A stretch of DNA of 64,000 nt from Gonapodya prolifera JEL478. Lineage: Eukaryota; Monoblepharomycota; Monoblepharidomycetes; Monoblepharidales; Gonapodyaceae. Of this stretch, positions 32,463 to 46,352 are shown piece by piece; the first letter of the stretch is position 1, and the number at the start of each line of letters is the position of its first letter. The DNA lies in assembly GCA_001574975.1 (NCBI GenBank), contig KQ965741.1, positions 124,001 to 188,000 of the forward strand, written 5' to 3'. A program made the position numbers and the translations under genes. A model generated the notes under the pieces. It did no database searches. It was given only the letters and a program-made list of their open reading frames with translations, and was not told the DNA's origin.

Positions 32463-34152
32463 CTACATCCGGAATACGAGAGCACTCCAATCGTCTGAAG
32501 CTGTCACCACAGAGCTTCCATCCCTTCACACAAAGTGTTAGCTCATGTGATACTTGAGACATAGTGGATCACTGAGACCTCACCTCGTTATTGCAAAGTC
32601 AAGGATGGGCTGTCGATGGCCTGTCCATGTTCGCTCACATGAGCCCGACCGGGCGTCCCATACTCGAACAGTTCGGTCGGTGGAAGAGGTGGTGATTAGC
32701 GGGGATGAAGAGTGCCATGCCAGATGGGTGATACCATCCTGTTTCGCCACGGAATATACAAAAGCAGATGTCTTTCCTTCATCGCTCGATAAGACACAAA
32801 ACCGAGCGCAGCTCACATCGTGAGATAATGTGTGTCGTAGACGCATGGTTTGTACATCCCACAGCTTTAAAGAACCGTCCAGAGACCCAGTTGCGAACAC
32901 TGGAAGGCTACGCAACGACAAAACCTTGGAAACAATTGCCATAACGGGTCTTTCTAGATTTAGCTCACGTCGGAGAGAACCCTACGGCTTCCACGGAATC
33001 AGAGTGACCTTCGAAGGATCCAAGGATCTATGTGGGGGTTTGAGCAAGATGCGTGTTAAATTGAAAAGTATCATCATCGGTTAATAAAACTGTGCGAACC
33101 TTTCCGTTTCCAAGGTGGACAAGCTTCGCGGTTCCATCCTCGCTACCGGTTCCCGCCACAGTTGCGTCTGCTTTTACATCGACACAGGTCAGTGTTCCGC
33201 TGTGCCATCTTGCGTCACCTGGGCTCAGTTTTCGAACCACCTGTCCATTTTTCGGATCCCACGTCACAAAGCTACCGTCCTCGGAACCCGAAACTATTGC
33301 CTTTCCGTCCGGAGTGAACATGCCGCAAGAGACTGGGGCGGCATGGCCTCCCGTGAAGACGGACATACAAGATCCTGTGGGAGCATTCCACATCCATAAA
33401 GATCCATCGGAGGTGCCAGCGAGAATTACGGGACCACGGGGGTGCCATTGGTTCCACTGTTAAAGGGGGATGTCTCACGATTGTTAGAGATAGAAGGAAT
33501 ACGGCACCTCACCGTGACTTCACTGGGTCCTTGCAAGTTCTGGACGAGCTTCCCATCACTCGTGGACCAAACTTTTACAAGACCGTCCATGCCACCCGTT
33601 GCAACATACTTTCCATCATTGGAAAACGCAGCTGCAATCACGGAGTCCGTATGCCCAGAAAGTTCAAATGAAGGCTGACCCGTATTTGTTCTCCAAACGT
33701 ATGCTTTGTCGTCTTCACCTCCGCTGACAGCGAGTGTTTGGTCCGTTGGTGAGAGGGCAACACAGAAAACAGATCCTATCAACAAAATCGTTATTGGCTC
33801 CATAATAAATGACTTACACGTGCAGAGCATCGTCCAACTTACCGTTGTGGCCAAGAAATCCCGCAACGGAGTCATCTTTTATATTTTCCTGTTCTTCCTC
33901 TTCATTTTTGGTGGTTATCGCAGAAAATGAAAGCATGAATCATCTTTACGCTAGTTTTAATGATTGAGTTCCCAACTTACCACCATTATCTTCTCCTTCT
34001 GGTGGTTCCTGAGCTCCGTCTTCATCGTCCGAGTCCATTGCAACATCCCCATCGTCTTCAACAACCTCCTGCCCCTCGCCATCATCTAGATATACGACAT
34101 CATCGTCGTTTTCGATATCTTGATCGTCAACTGGTCGGTGATTTGGGTCCAT
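32463..34152 (-). CDS. SQT1: WD40 ribosome-assembly chaperone SQT1/AAMP
   Basis: Dedicated chaperone of uL16 (Rpl10) in yeast; AAMP in animals. Acidic N-terminus ([20 protein letters not shown] and following Glu/Asp run), then WD repeats: [120 protein letters not shown], then [32 protein letters not shown] and [21 protein letters not shown] last exon [19 protein letters not shown] ends at TAG (32463-32465). The acidic leader plus eight WD units is the Sqt1/AAMP layout. About seven introns. Confidence 0.88.
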
Positions 34153-34789
34153 TTAAGTTTCTTTTGTTGGAGTGGAGACTTCACAAAATTTGATGGCACA
34201 AAAAGTTACCATTCCCAACATTCCTCCATGGAAAACGGGGAAGATTTCAGTGGAGTATCCCCGGCGCTATTGACTTTGCGCTATGCGGCCCTTTACTTAT
34301 TCTGGACGTGCTCTCTTTTGACATTGCCGTCGCCCCATCCCACAAACCCACCGCGTTTTCCACTTTTCAGAGGTTGAGGAGAGCCTAAACGGCCACGAAG
34401 AGAGAGGTAGGTTAAAACTTCAATGCAATGAGTCAGAATCATGGGAAGGACGGACCTGCGACTTGAAGATTTGGCGTTTTCCGACATATCGTTTTCGCGC
34501 ACCCACACGGCATCCGCTCTGTTTCCAGCTTTCATTTAAAATAAGGCGGAAGTCTCGCAGAAGCAATCATGGATGGTCTTTTGTGCGTTGTCGGCCCCCT
34601 CTGTTCTCCTTTGCAGCGCCTTCCACCACCAGGGATGGGTCTTTGTTTGCAGGCATTTTGCAGGGCCTTCCCCAGCGCTGGCAGGAGAGAAAACTTTGGG
34701 TGAACACTAATCTTTTATTCAATTTTGATCCCCAACACCCGCGTTCTATATCCTCCCACTTCTATTCACTTCCCCAAATTCCAAAGAGC

Positions 34790-36918
<2,129 letters not shown>

Positions 36919-37015
36919 AAATTGGGATGAAATAATACAAAGCATGAATGAGGGATGCTACACTATCATTTATCCGGCTTTGCGAAGTCGCAGACTCAAT
37001 CATCGAGCTCAATCA

Positions 37016-37901
37016 ATGGCTGGCCGTCTGCTACGAATATTTTCTGCGCTCGCGATTGTTTCCTTTCTCTTGACTCCATCACATGGGAGCTCCATGAGGG
37101 AAAATGACACCGCATTGATCTGTTTCGAAGGGGACTGTTACCCGCGCTATTTCGTAGCGGAAGCTGAATTCAAAGAAGTGCGAGAGGGCCAAATTGTTGA
37201 CGAAGGACTTTTTATTCGAATCAATCTCTCCACGGGGAAAAAGGAAGCGAGACTCCTTACCAGTGATGAAGCACCAACTTCGCAAGACTTAACAGCCGTC
37301 GTCGTCCCAGATTGGGCGTACTCCCTGCAAGACGATGCTATTGCAAAGTACTTCACTGCGCTTGGGAGCGCGTCGACGACTGAAGTGTTGGAACAACTGG
37401 ATTTGTTGGAGGAAGAATGCCATGAAGTGAGAATGTCGGTAACCCACAATCTTGAGCATTTTTCCAACGGTATTCTCTGCGTAGCTTGATTTTGCAGAAA
37501 GGCTCTCTCGAAGCCAGGCGACATTCAACTCCATCAAAGGTCTCTTGCGTCACTCTTACGCGCTTGTCCGTTCCAAAGCGGCCCTTGTTCTTGGTGGCGC
37601 CTTGAACAATAATCCTACTGTGCGGCAACGTGCTTTTGAGCATTATCACTTGTATGAGGCGTTGTCATCAGCACTCCAGGTGGAAGATGACATGACATGT
37701 ATGAAGCACGAACTGTTCGCACTAGGCGCTCTTCTCCGTGGAAGCTCAGAGGGGACTCAACGATTCCAGGAGAGCGCATTTGCGTTGATGAAGGTGGTGG
37801 CCCGAAAGGCAACCGAAGCGAGGCGGCAGGATATTTTGGCAAGAATCCGGACCTTGAGCGAGGATATGGCAGATACGGAACAATTTCCCGAAGATGATTG
37901 A
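37016..37901 (+). CDS. SIL1: ER nucleotide-exchange factor SIL1
   Basis: Exchange factor for the ER Hsp70 BiP/Kar2. Signal peptide MAGRLLRIFSALAIVSFLLT at 37016. The N-terminal SIL1 segment has AEFKEVREGQIVDEGLFIRI and NLSTGKKEARLL (human SIL1 has a similar GLHVRLNLQTGEREVRL). One intron (about 37420-37497), then armadillo-like repeats: TFNSIKGLLRHSYALVRSKA, ALVLGGALNNNPTVRQRAFE, MTCMKHELFALGALLRGSSE and RRQDILARIRTLSEDM. It ends QFPEDD with no KDEL-like retention signal. Length about 270 residues, a little short for the family. Same strand as U2AF2, starting 97 bp after its stop. Confidence 0.85.
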
Positions 37902-38023
37902 AATTTATATAAATGTAGTATCAGTAATAGCAATCAATTTTGACGAAGCACATCATTCGCCCACCAGGCCACGGGAAGGCAGGTTTTCTTTACTAGACGT
38001 TCCCCCAGGATCTCTCAAACAAA

Positions 38024-39304
38024 ATGGCAAACACAAAGGCAGATGGCGAGATTCATCCAGATTGTGCTGCCCGCATCATGACTTTTCTTGATGCAATCGC
38101 AGTCCATGTGACCGACTTACAAAAACCGCAGCCCTCCTTGGAATCATATTTCGATCGCTTCGATCCAGAGAAGATTCAAAAGGCTCTGGAACGGGACTCT
38201 GCTGTGATATCCTCGGAAACGACGAAACTTGCCCTCACCATGCAACCTCCCTTCGAGCTTGACCTGCTGAACTTCATTCTCGGTCACATCGAGGCGGCTT
38301 CGGAGAGATTGGTCGTCACGATCCAGAGCATACCTCAATCGCGAGGGAAACTTTTGTCAAAAGAAGTCAGGTGAATCGGAAATCGTTTGGAGCGCGGACT
38401 TTCGAACACATTCTGAGATCGACATCTTGGTCTCAACCCTCTCACCGAAAATCAAGATATACAGCTTCGAGTGCCCTCGTTCATGTTGCCTCGCTGGCGA
38501 ACTCATACCTCGCGACACCCAGGAATCTTGATGATGTCACCCGACTGACTGGCAATCCTTTCTTCAACACGGGTGCAGTCTGGCAATCCGCGGATTTATT
38601 CAAGGGGCTCATTTATACAAACAGAGCTTGGGTCACGGCGAAAATGAAGGTCCTGCAGGGTCTGTTGGATGACGCGCTCGAAGAGACAGAGGATTCATTA
38701 ATCAACGAAGGTGACTCGGGCACTGAAGGCGATGACTCTGATGGGGAGGGTGGGAACGGGAACGAGGACCTTTTTGACCATAAGCTCACCGCGCGGGAAC
38801 GAGCCGTGATACAACTGGTGGTTTCGCTCGTAAAATTGGTTAAGATGACTTTCAAGAAGCTTGTCATTCGCACTTTTGTCGACGTGTTGGACGACACGGA
38901 GGATAATGTGCAGTGGTATGACGCTATCTGGGAGAAGGCGGTGCGTATTTCTTCGATGTTGGTGGGGATTTGGAAGCACGCTCAGAAAAGAAGTCTGACA
39001 TCAACATTTCGTTGTGTTTTCTTAGACATCGGTCTCGTCGAAAGTGGATGACCTGGCGGGGACTGCACAATCTCCTCCGTTTTCCAATGACGAGATCGCC
39101 ACGGAATCGAGCGCGCTCATTTCCGAGTGTGAACAGCTATGCTCGCTGGCGGAAAGTAAGACTGAAGGAGTCCATGCTGTTTGGTGGCAAAATGCGAAGC
39201 AGCAGCTCAGAAAGGCGCAGAGTTCTTTTTCGAACGTACCTTCGCTAGAAAACGGCACTCCACATGGAAAGGAGCATTCGGAAGTATGCATGTATTTAAA
39301 GTAA
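38024..39304 (+). CDS. CCNDBP1: cyclin-D1-binding protein 1 (CCNDBP1/GCIP) family protein
   Basis: Helical protein family first known in animals as Grap2- and cyclin-D-interacting protein; role in fungi unknown. MANTKADGEIHPDCAARIMT, ETTKLALTMQPPFELDLLNF, then after an intron GAVWQSADLFKGLIYTNRAW (family motif: G-x-V-W-x-x-x-x-x-L), VTAKMKVLQGLLDDALEETE, an acidic loop, LTARERAVIQLVVSLVKLVK, MTFKKLVIRTFVDVLDD, then TSVSSKVDDLAGTAQSPPFS, ESSALISECEQLCSLAES. The S-x-x-V-D-D-L-A core and order of helices fit GCIP. About three introns. The last residues (HSEVCMYLK) read into TAA at 39304. Its 3' end is 32 bp from that of TMEM164. Confidence 0.72.
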
Positions 39305-39336
39305 AGAAGGACTTGCCATAATTAATCATAATTACT

Positions 39337-40833
39337 CTATTTTTTTTTTCTTCCTTTGGGCAGTGCCCATTCCGCTCCAAGAACGGTTTTGATTTTGTCC
39401 ACCAGAAGTGTTCCAACGCGGTAAACACCTTCGACAAAGATCCCTCGGAAAGCGAACGTCAGCACACAGCAAAATGCATACATGGCCGGCCGGAAGTTTT
39501 GGCCAAAATATTCGAGAGGTCCTAGAGGGGGGTGCATCACCTGAAGTCACATCGTTCAGTATACATGGGAGGAGTATATCAAAAACGGTAGAGTACTCAC
39601 GTAGTTCAAGTTGTACGAAGTAAGCAAGGCCAGCCCGCTCAGGAATATGGAGTGGTACAATGCAAACACGAGGAAAGACGCCATGACAAAGTCGAAGGAG
39701 AGGGGATAGATGATAAAGCGTTTGGTGATTGCCAGAACGAGGGGGACAACAGACACAAGGATGTGCTGCGAGACACAGTGGGGTTGGCATTGATCACGTG
39801 GGTTCCACAGAGGTCTACATACCTCTGCCCAAAACACCTCCGGCTCAAGGAAGAGGTGGAGACCTCGCATATCAGGTGTCACTGTGGGATGCGGACGGGA
39901 TCGTTCGTGACAATGAACCGTGGCAGCAAGCCTCGACAGAGCTTACACATCGCGAGCCAGCCGCCCCACATGATGGTGATATATATGTTGAAGTACGTGT
40001 GCGTACTCCTCTTCTTTGGGTTTGCCCAAATGAAGTACATCATCTGTGACACATGGTGCGGCGGCCGGAGAATTTTTGAGCGGGTTAATTGGCTCAGCAA
40101 AAGAAAACGAGACGCTTACCGCAATACAGCTCATATGGCATGGTTGCAGCATATAAATCATGGAGTTGCGGTAGTATTTATGGAGCAAAATGAGAGTTAG
40201 GGACCCCGCTGACAGCCCGAAGACAATGCCGTCAACAATGGGCTGCCGCTTTGCAGTGGCAACTTTTGAGTCTACGTCGCGGAGGAAGGAAGGCCTGGCG
40301 AGATACTGATGAGTTGTCGAGAACAGAAGACCGATGGATGCCACCACAATACCGGTTCCAAGCTTTCGTGTTGTAGTAGAGAGCGGCTGGAATAAAGATG
40401 GCGTTGAAGGCGAAAAATTCGGTGATGTGGCGAGACGGGTGGAGAAACCAAGACCCCGAGAGCGAATCTTTGGGGTCGGGTTTGGTGGGCAAGTCTGTTT
40501 AAACACAGTTCGGCAAGTTATTGAAGTAGCGACGGTCATCCCTGAAGGCACGAGAGTGTTTTCATCTCCCGCAGTACCCACTGGGATGCATGTCCTCGAA
40601 GAATTCGGCCAAGGGGTCGATCAGCTGGAATGTCAGATGAGCCATCCGACGCCGCGGTTTCCCGCGCAGGTGAGCAGGAGACAGAGCCATCATCCGTGTG
40701 GTTCAGTGGAGCCGAATGATGGTGTCGGAGGAGGGGAAAGAAGCGGCTGGTAAATGAGATGTCGCGTTGCGGAGTTCCCCCTGCGCACCGCCAGCCGGGC
40801 ACTCACGTTCGCGCGGATGTACTCCCAAGTCAT
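39337..40833 (-). CDS. TMEM164: TMEM164-family membrane acyltransferase
   Basis: Multi-pass membrane protein. Human TMEM164 is a cysteine-dependent acyltransferase making polyunsaturated ether phospholipids. Here, across about seven introns: SWFLHPSRHITEFFAFNAIF, GTGIVVASIGLLFSTTHQYL, YRNSMIYMLQPCHMSCIAV (conserved P-C-H, probable nucleophile Cys), MYFIWANPKKR, WGGWLAMCKL, then HILVSVVPLVLAITKRFIIY (conserved His before V-V-P), MASFLVFALYHSIFLSGLAL, LNYVMHPPLGPLEYFGQNFR and PAMYAFCCVLTFAFRGIFVE, ending in a Lys-rich tail. The N-L-N-x-x-x-x-P and F-x-x-x-x-R segments follow the human protein. Start at 40833 (MTWEYIRAN) is tentative. Convergent with the CCNDBP1-like gene. Confidence 0.78.
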
Positions 40834-41000
40834 TTTATGGCGCGTGCGCTATGTACAGATGGGCGGATGGCCGCGGAGAACGAAAGTGCGTTAAGGTTGG
40901 TTCCCGTTGTAAGGGTTTCCGGCAGAACTCTCACACCCCAAAAGCCGTTGTTTTGCGTTGCCGTAGCATGCGGACACTTTGACATAACACTTAATCAAAC

Positions 41001-41901
41001 ATGTCTGGGTCGCAATTTAACCTGTCTGAGGTGTTGTTTGGTGCGTTCGTGAGTGGTCGATGTTACGCTACATGAGCGATCGTTATGACTTGACATTTCA
41101 AAGGCAAAAGACTTACGCCAGAGGAGCAGGTCAGCACCGTGCAATCGTCTTCATTAATTCTCGCTTCAACGCCGCTCTCCCAAGGTGAAGAAATGGCGGT
41201 CGGACATTAAGTCGCAACAGCGGGAGCTCGAACGGCAAGCGAGGGCGATAGAGCGGGAAGAGGGCAAATCTAAGCGCGAAATTCAAAAGGCTGTCAAGCG
41301 GGGGGACAAGGTTTCGGCGCGAATGCTCGCACGGGAGATACACCACGGACGTCGAACGCGGGACAGACTGGGGACCGCTGGTGCTCAATTGAATTCCATC
41401 GGCTACCAACTAAACGAGATGCTCGGTGGGTGAAGGTAGAGTTTCCACTGCTCCCTACCAGTGGAGAACTCCCCATTCATGACCCCAGCACAAACAAAGC
41501 TCGCCGGCGCCCTCCAGAAGTCATCCCAACTGATGCACGCAGTGAACAAGGTCATCAACCTCCCCGAAATATCTCATCAGATGCGGGAATTGCAGCGGGA
41601 ACTGGTGCGCGCAGGCGTCACAGACGAGCTCATGTCGGAAACCCTAGACACCGCCATTGATGGCGCTGACGGCGAGGAGCTGGAGGAAGAAGCCGATATG
41701 GAGGTGGACAGGGTGCTTTGGGAAGTCACAAATGGTATGCGAGTCGTCCCAAAAGCGTGTTTTCTTGTTCTTTCACCTCCCTCCCACACAGGCCTTCTGG
41801 GTCAGGCACTCCCAACGCCTTCGGCGTCCGTTGCTGCCCCACAGGAAGTTGCACAACCCGCACGAGTGAAAACGAACTCTTCACTTCTGGAGGCTTTGTA
41901 A
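41001..41901 (+). CDS. VPS24: ESCRT-III subunit VPS24 (CHMP3)
   Basis: Partner of VPS2/CHMP2 in ESCRT-III filaments. Two short introns join MSGSQFNLSEVLFG to KRLTPEEQVKKWRSDIKSQQ, then RELERQARAIEREEGKSKRE, IQKAVKRGDKVSARMLAREI and LGTAGAQLNSIGYQLNEML (basic helices 1-2). After an intron: TKLAGALQKSSQLMHAVNKV, INLPEISHQMRELQRELVRA (helix 4, IPEI-type motif as in Vps24/CHMP3), TDELMSETLDTAI, LEEEADMEVDRVLWEVTNG, and the C-terminal tail to TAA 41901. About 220 residues, the family length. With CHMP2 at 14463-15581, two of the four core ESCRT-III subunits are in this window. Confidence 0.93.
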
Positions 41902-42081
41902 CATCTCTCTTCTTTACTTCTTCGATGCCCCGCTTCGCTACCGCACCACGGGGGCTCACATCACGCCATTACCACCGCCGGGACTCGCGCACAATACGAG
42001 GCCTAGTGTACTATTTTGAAATGTATTATGCTTCGCAAATCCATCTGACCAAAGCCACGTCATCTCTTCCGCTCATCTCTG

Positions 42082-42553
42082 ATGTCCGACACTTCACCAC
42101 GCGTGGACGTGCCTCCTCTTCCTGGCGAAAAGCCTACCGTGGAGTACATTTTGTCCGAAGTGCGTCAGAACCGGCTCAACGAGGAAAAGGTACGCGTCAC
42201 CGCCTGTATTTGCCTCATTCACCTTCACCAACACATCTCCCCACGCATGCGCCATCGCACCCACCTCAAGAACAACAGCCGAGTAGCCAACGAGCTCTAC
42301 CTCCGCGCACACCCAGAGATCCGCGACATCTGCGACTATGTGGTCCGCGCCGTACTCGCTCGACGACGGGCAGAGGACACGCCCGAGGACGTGCAGACGT
42401 TTGTCGCAGGTGGGTGTAATCATGCCGTGAAGAGTAACGGGTAGCTTCGTGCTTTGAAGCTTACAGAATACCCAACACGGATATTCTTTTGTAGGATTGC
42501 TTTCTGACCCCGCCCTCCGCACCAACGTCGAACAGCGCAAACGTTGCTCTTGA
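42082..42553 (+). CDS. RIIAD1: RIIa-domain (RIIAD1-like) small protein, likely flagellar
   Basis: MSDTSPRVDVPPLPGEKPTV EYILSEVRQ starts at 42082; after a 79-bp-class intron the protein continues with SRVANELYLRAHPEIRDICD YVVRAVLARRRAEDTPEDVQ, then, after a second intron, LLSDPALRTNVEQRKRCS and TGA 42553. The core (ANELYLRAHPEI, then two short helices and F-V-x-x-L-L-x-D-P-x-L) matches RIIAD1 (ANEKYLRTHKEV then F-A-A-D-Y-F-T-D-P-R-L). RIIa domains dimerise and dock on AKAP-like helices, and small RIIa proteins are common in cilia and flagella. A flagellar role here is inference, supported by the B9D1 gene in the same window. Confidence 0.7.
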
Positions 42554-42671
42554 TGCATTTTTATTTTTTCATTTACTTGCATGCTCAAACAGTCCGAATG
42601 CAATACAATACTTTCAAATTGCCAGGTCAAAGCACCGCCGCGCCTACTGCCACCACTCCCAACCCTTGCCC

Positions 42672-45600
42672 CTATCCTTCAGCGCCCACCCCACCACTCT
42701 GCGCTCCCCTCCGCGCCAGCACGCTCTTCAACTCGTCCAGCATGCGCCCAGCCTCTTCCCGTCGGGCCCGGTCGCGTGCCTCCTCGTCCCGGCGCGCGGC
42801 GGCCAAGGCGATACGCTCAGAGCGGGTAAGTAGAGACTGTTTGCGGGGAGCGGTGATTGGAGGAAGATAGTTCAAGGGGCGGTAGAATTCCGAAGATGCG
42901 GGGAATTGCGCCGTTTGAGCATCCATTTACCAACTGCACACAAAGCCACCTCACCTTGCTCACAACGTCCGCTTCCCCCTCCCATACCTCCTCCACCCTA
43001 TCCTCCCCGTTGCCCTCCCCATTCTCCACATCCACATCCTCCTCGCTCCACAACCGGACCACCCTCCTTGCCTGCACACTCCCATCCCCATCCTTCCCCA
43101 CCCCAAGCCCGCCGTCATCATCTTCAACTTTCACAAACTCTCCCTCGGTCTCAGCCGCGTCCGCGGCCGCCGCCCTGGTCAGGCCCAGCCCACACTCCCA
43201 CCGCAATCTTTCCTCAACGACACCCGCTCGGGCATCGTCGAATCCGGCAGCGAGGCGGGCGGCGTCTGACCGTACCTGCTCGAACGCCGCTAGAAACGCG
43301 CGCCAGGAGCCCTCGGGCCCGTGCAGGACCGACCCGGAGCCTTCTGCCTCCCCGGCACTCCCGCCATCCCCGCGCTCGCCTGTCCGCCCGGCAAGGATGT
43401 ACAGCTTGGTGCGCAATGTGGCCACCTCCTTGTCCAACTCGGCCAAGGCGCGGAGCAGGGGCCGTCGCGCGCGGTCGGTGCCCCGCGGGGCGGGAACACC
43501 GCCGTTGGATAGAGAGGCAAGCGAGGCGTGAGACGATGTAGCCTGCACGGGCGTGCCCAGGTGGGATGTAGATGCCGAGAGAGGATGTTCGGCGATCCCT
43601 GTGTAGGAGGGTGAGTCATGCTTGAGCACTCCGACGGAACGCCGACCCAACGGCCCATCCAAACCCCGATACTCACGAAACTCATCCGCTTCCGCGTCCT
43701 CTACAACCACAACCGCCCTCGCCTCAGCCCTCCTGGCCTCGCGCATGGCCGCCGACACCTTATTCCACGCCTTGGCAAGCACCTCCACATTCCTCGCCCC
43801 CTTTTCCCCGCGTACGCCGCCCTCAAGACCGGAGCCGGGCCCGCCCTCGGCCAGCGGCCGACACGCACGCACGAGCCGCGCGACGGCGGCGAGCAGGGAG
43901 AGGTTTTCCCGCGCGAGGGCGTCCAGTTGCCCGCGAAGTGCGTCAAGGTGGACGGTCCCGTCGCGCGACGGCGGGCGGGACGGCGTGCGCGGGCGCGGGC
44001 GGGGCGACGCGGCATCTGTGCGCGTGGACTGGTCAAAGTCCGGTTCGGGGTCCTCCTCCTCTCCGTCTCCGACCCCGTCCGCCTCCTCCTCCTCTCCATC
44101 CCGTCCCACGAGCGCCAACACCGCCGCGCGCACGTCGGCCGCCGCGTCGTCCGTCTCGTGCCGGGCCGCGGCGCACGCAAGGAGCGCCTGCGCGAGCGCT
44201 GCGTGGAGGGCGCGTTTGAGACGGGCGCACAGGAGGGGCGCGTCGTCGGGATCAGCGGCGGATGCCGTCGCGGACGTGGGTGAGGAGGGCTCGTCAGGGT
44301 CGGCGTGGCTGCGGGTGGTGTGTGTGTGGGGGCGGGGGGGGGTGCGTGGGAATTCGTTGGTGTCTGTCCGGGGCATCACCTCCATATTCTTCACCGCGCA
44401 CGACCGTCGCCAACGCAATGCCCATTCCGTGCACACCACTCAACAAGCCCAGTATGGTCGACACAACCTTGGCCAACCCGCTCATTCTCGGTTAACAACC
44501 GTTGTGTCCTTCTCTCCCATCTCTCCTCATCCAGTCATCCCCCAAACTTCGTCATTGTGAAGCGGCATCCAAAAGTTCCTCTCCATCCTGCTCCACTCCC
44601 ATCTCCATCCTCCTCTCACCGACCTCCTCTCCCTGTCCCCTCTCCCTCTCCCCTCTCTCCTCCCACCAACACCCCACCCCACCCGTTCTCACCTAAACCC
44701 CCAACTCGCAGCCTCGACCTCGGCCACGGCCCTGATACACCGTCGCGCGGCTCGGTCGAGCCGCTGGGAGGCGTCCAGGTGCGCGCGCAGGGCGGCCAAG
44801 TGGGCGGATTCGGTTTGCCGGTTTTGGAGGGAGAGCTGGTTGGGGGATAGGGGGAGAAGAGGGACGGGACGGTGAGGTGTGACTGTGACGGAAGTCGTGG
44901 GACCCCGGCGCCGGGCCAACGGCCAACTACTGCTGGGCTCAACAATAATTCGTCTCATGCCCTTCACTTTCCCGTGTTCGACGTGGCACCGTCTCAACTT
45001 GACTTTGTCACACGCTCCTACGGCCAACGGTAACTCTGTCCCAATTCGTCTCACTCTGCTGTGCTGAACGAGAGTCTTTGCCGAGTCGTCGTACTGTCCC
45101 TCCGGACCTGCACCTGCACCCGACAGAAGAGAATATTCCGCTTTTCGGTGCAGTCGCCTCTGTCGGTTCGCTCGACAGGCTCGGTCAGCGCTATCGCGCT
45201 TAGGCCACGGGCGATGAATGAATTCCGCTTCGCGGGGGACTCTCCTCCGGCGGACGTCTCGCATCGCTCGACAGCCTCCGTCAGCGCCTAGCAGCGCTTG
45301 GGCCTCGGTGCTCGCTCCTCCGTCGCTCGATCCACTCACCACGCGCGCCTTTGATATTCGATACGCCCACATCGCCGATGCCACGACGAGGGACAGCAGC
45401 AAGGTGTCCGCAATCACACGCAGTGGGCTCTTCCTCCGCGCCGCCCACACTTTCGCCAGACGGACGATAATCTGCGGGGCGGCCACGAGCGCGACGGGGC
45501 CGAGCCAGACCTCGCCGTGTTTGAGCATGGCCGACGTGAGGCGGTCGATGACGGAGTGGGTCGAGTTGGGGGGCGGGGAGGAAGGGGATGAAGGCGGTGG

Positions 45601-46241
45601 CGAAGAGGAGGAGGAGGAGGAGGAAAGGGAGAGGAGGTGCGCGGGCCATGCGATGGAGATGGACAGCGGGTGCGAGTGCAGGTGGATGAGGAAGTGTTCG
45701 AGCGTCAACGCGACTGTTTCTAGGAAGGGCGGGGAGAAGAGCGGGATGGGCCGGGTGTGGGTCTGTGAGAGGTGGGAGCGTGGAGTCGGTTGGGTCGTTG
45801 CAGGTTGGAAGGAAAGGTTCGGAGCGTGAATGGTGTGAACGGTGTGAAGTCGGAGGTGTTGGAGTCGGAGCAGGGTGATTCAGGCAGTAGGAGCAGCAAA
45901 TTAAGAGCAGTAGAGTATGAAAAATCATAAAACAGGTAGACAGCGTGCCACCGCAGACCCACCTTGAAGGCATTCACAACCTTCCCCAGCGACTTGACTT
46001 TCCTTGCCACCTTCCACACGCTGCGCACACCGCGATGGACACGGGGCATCCTCGCATTGCCGTGCTCGTGCGGTGTGTCATCGTCGACGTCCGCGTCTTC
46101 GAGAAGGAGAAGGCCAACGAAGGAAAGGGAGACAGAAACCTGTGAACCCACACCCACACGTGACCACCCCGCAGCAAACCACCGCCCACCTCCGATCAGC
46201 TCAGCGTGCGGACTCCCCGCGTACACCACGCCGTCCACCAT
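42672..46241 (-). CDS. vezatin-like (VezA) membrane protein with coiled coil
   Basis: Start at 46241: MVDGVVYAGSPHAELIGG resembles the conserved N-terminus of fungal vezatins (M-x-x-V-V-Y-x-x-S-P-L-A-x-Y-L). An in-frame ATG at 46352 would add 37 residues. Next come RGVRSVWKVARKVKSLGKVV, hydrophobic SISIAWPAHLLSL, GPVALVAAPQIIVRLAKVWA and VIADTLLLSLVVASAMWAYR (two membrane segments), then helices NRQTESAHLAALRAHLDASQ, LSLLAAVARLVRACRPL and VLAKAWNKVSAAMREARRAE, a long acidic region, and LTRSERIALAAARRDEEARD RARREEAGRMLDELKSVLAR, the C-terminal vezatin motif. Fungal VezA promotes dynein-driven early endosome movement. One intron (44836-45339) is 504 bp and repeat-rich. Composition is very rich in Ala and Arg. 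Confidence 0.68.
44900..45335. repeat. diverged tandem repeat, ~96-bp period, inside a vezatin-like gene intron
   Basis: AATTCGTCTCA occurs at 44947 and again at 45043; GCTCGACAGSCTCSGTCAGCGC occurs at 45170 and again at 45266. Both pairs are exactly 96 bp apart. CGGCCAAC recurs at a similar spacing (44920 and 45021, 101 bp). This suggests about four decayed copies of a unit near 96 bp. It fills the only unusually long intron of this gene. Confidence 0.5.
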
Positions 46242-46352
46242 CGCCGCGCGCGTCTTCCTGCGGCTGCCGCGTCGATTCGAACGGATCGTTTCTTCCGCCG
46301 GATGATTTTGTTTAGCCAGCAAAGGTTCATGCCTTCTGGTTTCTGATGCCAC

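Noticed and set aside
42857-44560. Long plus-strand frames (200-312 codons) opposite the vezatin-like gene
   Set aside because: They mirror a GC-rich, Ala/Arg-rich coding region on the other strand and encode Pro/Ser/Thr low-complexity sequence.
45218-45829. 203-codon plus-strand frame with Glu-rich middle
   Set aside because: It is opposite the membrane-segment exon of the vezatin-like gene; the Glu run is the reverse of a Ser run.
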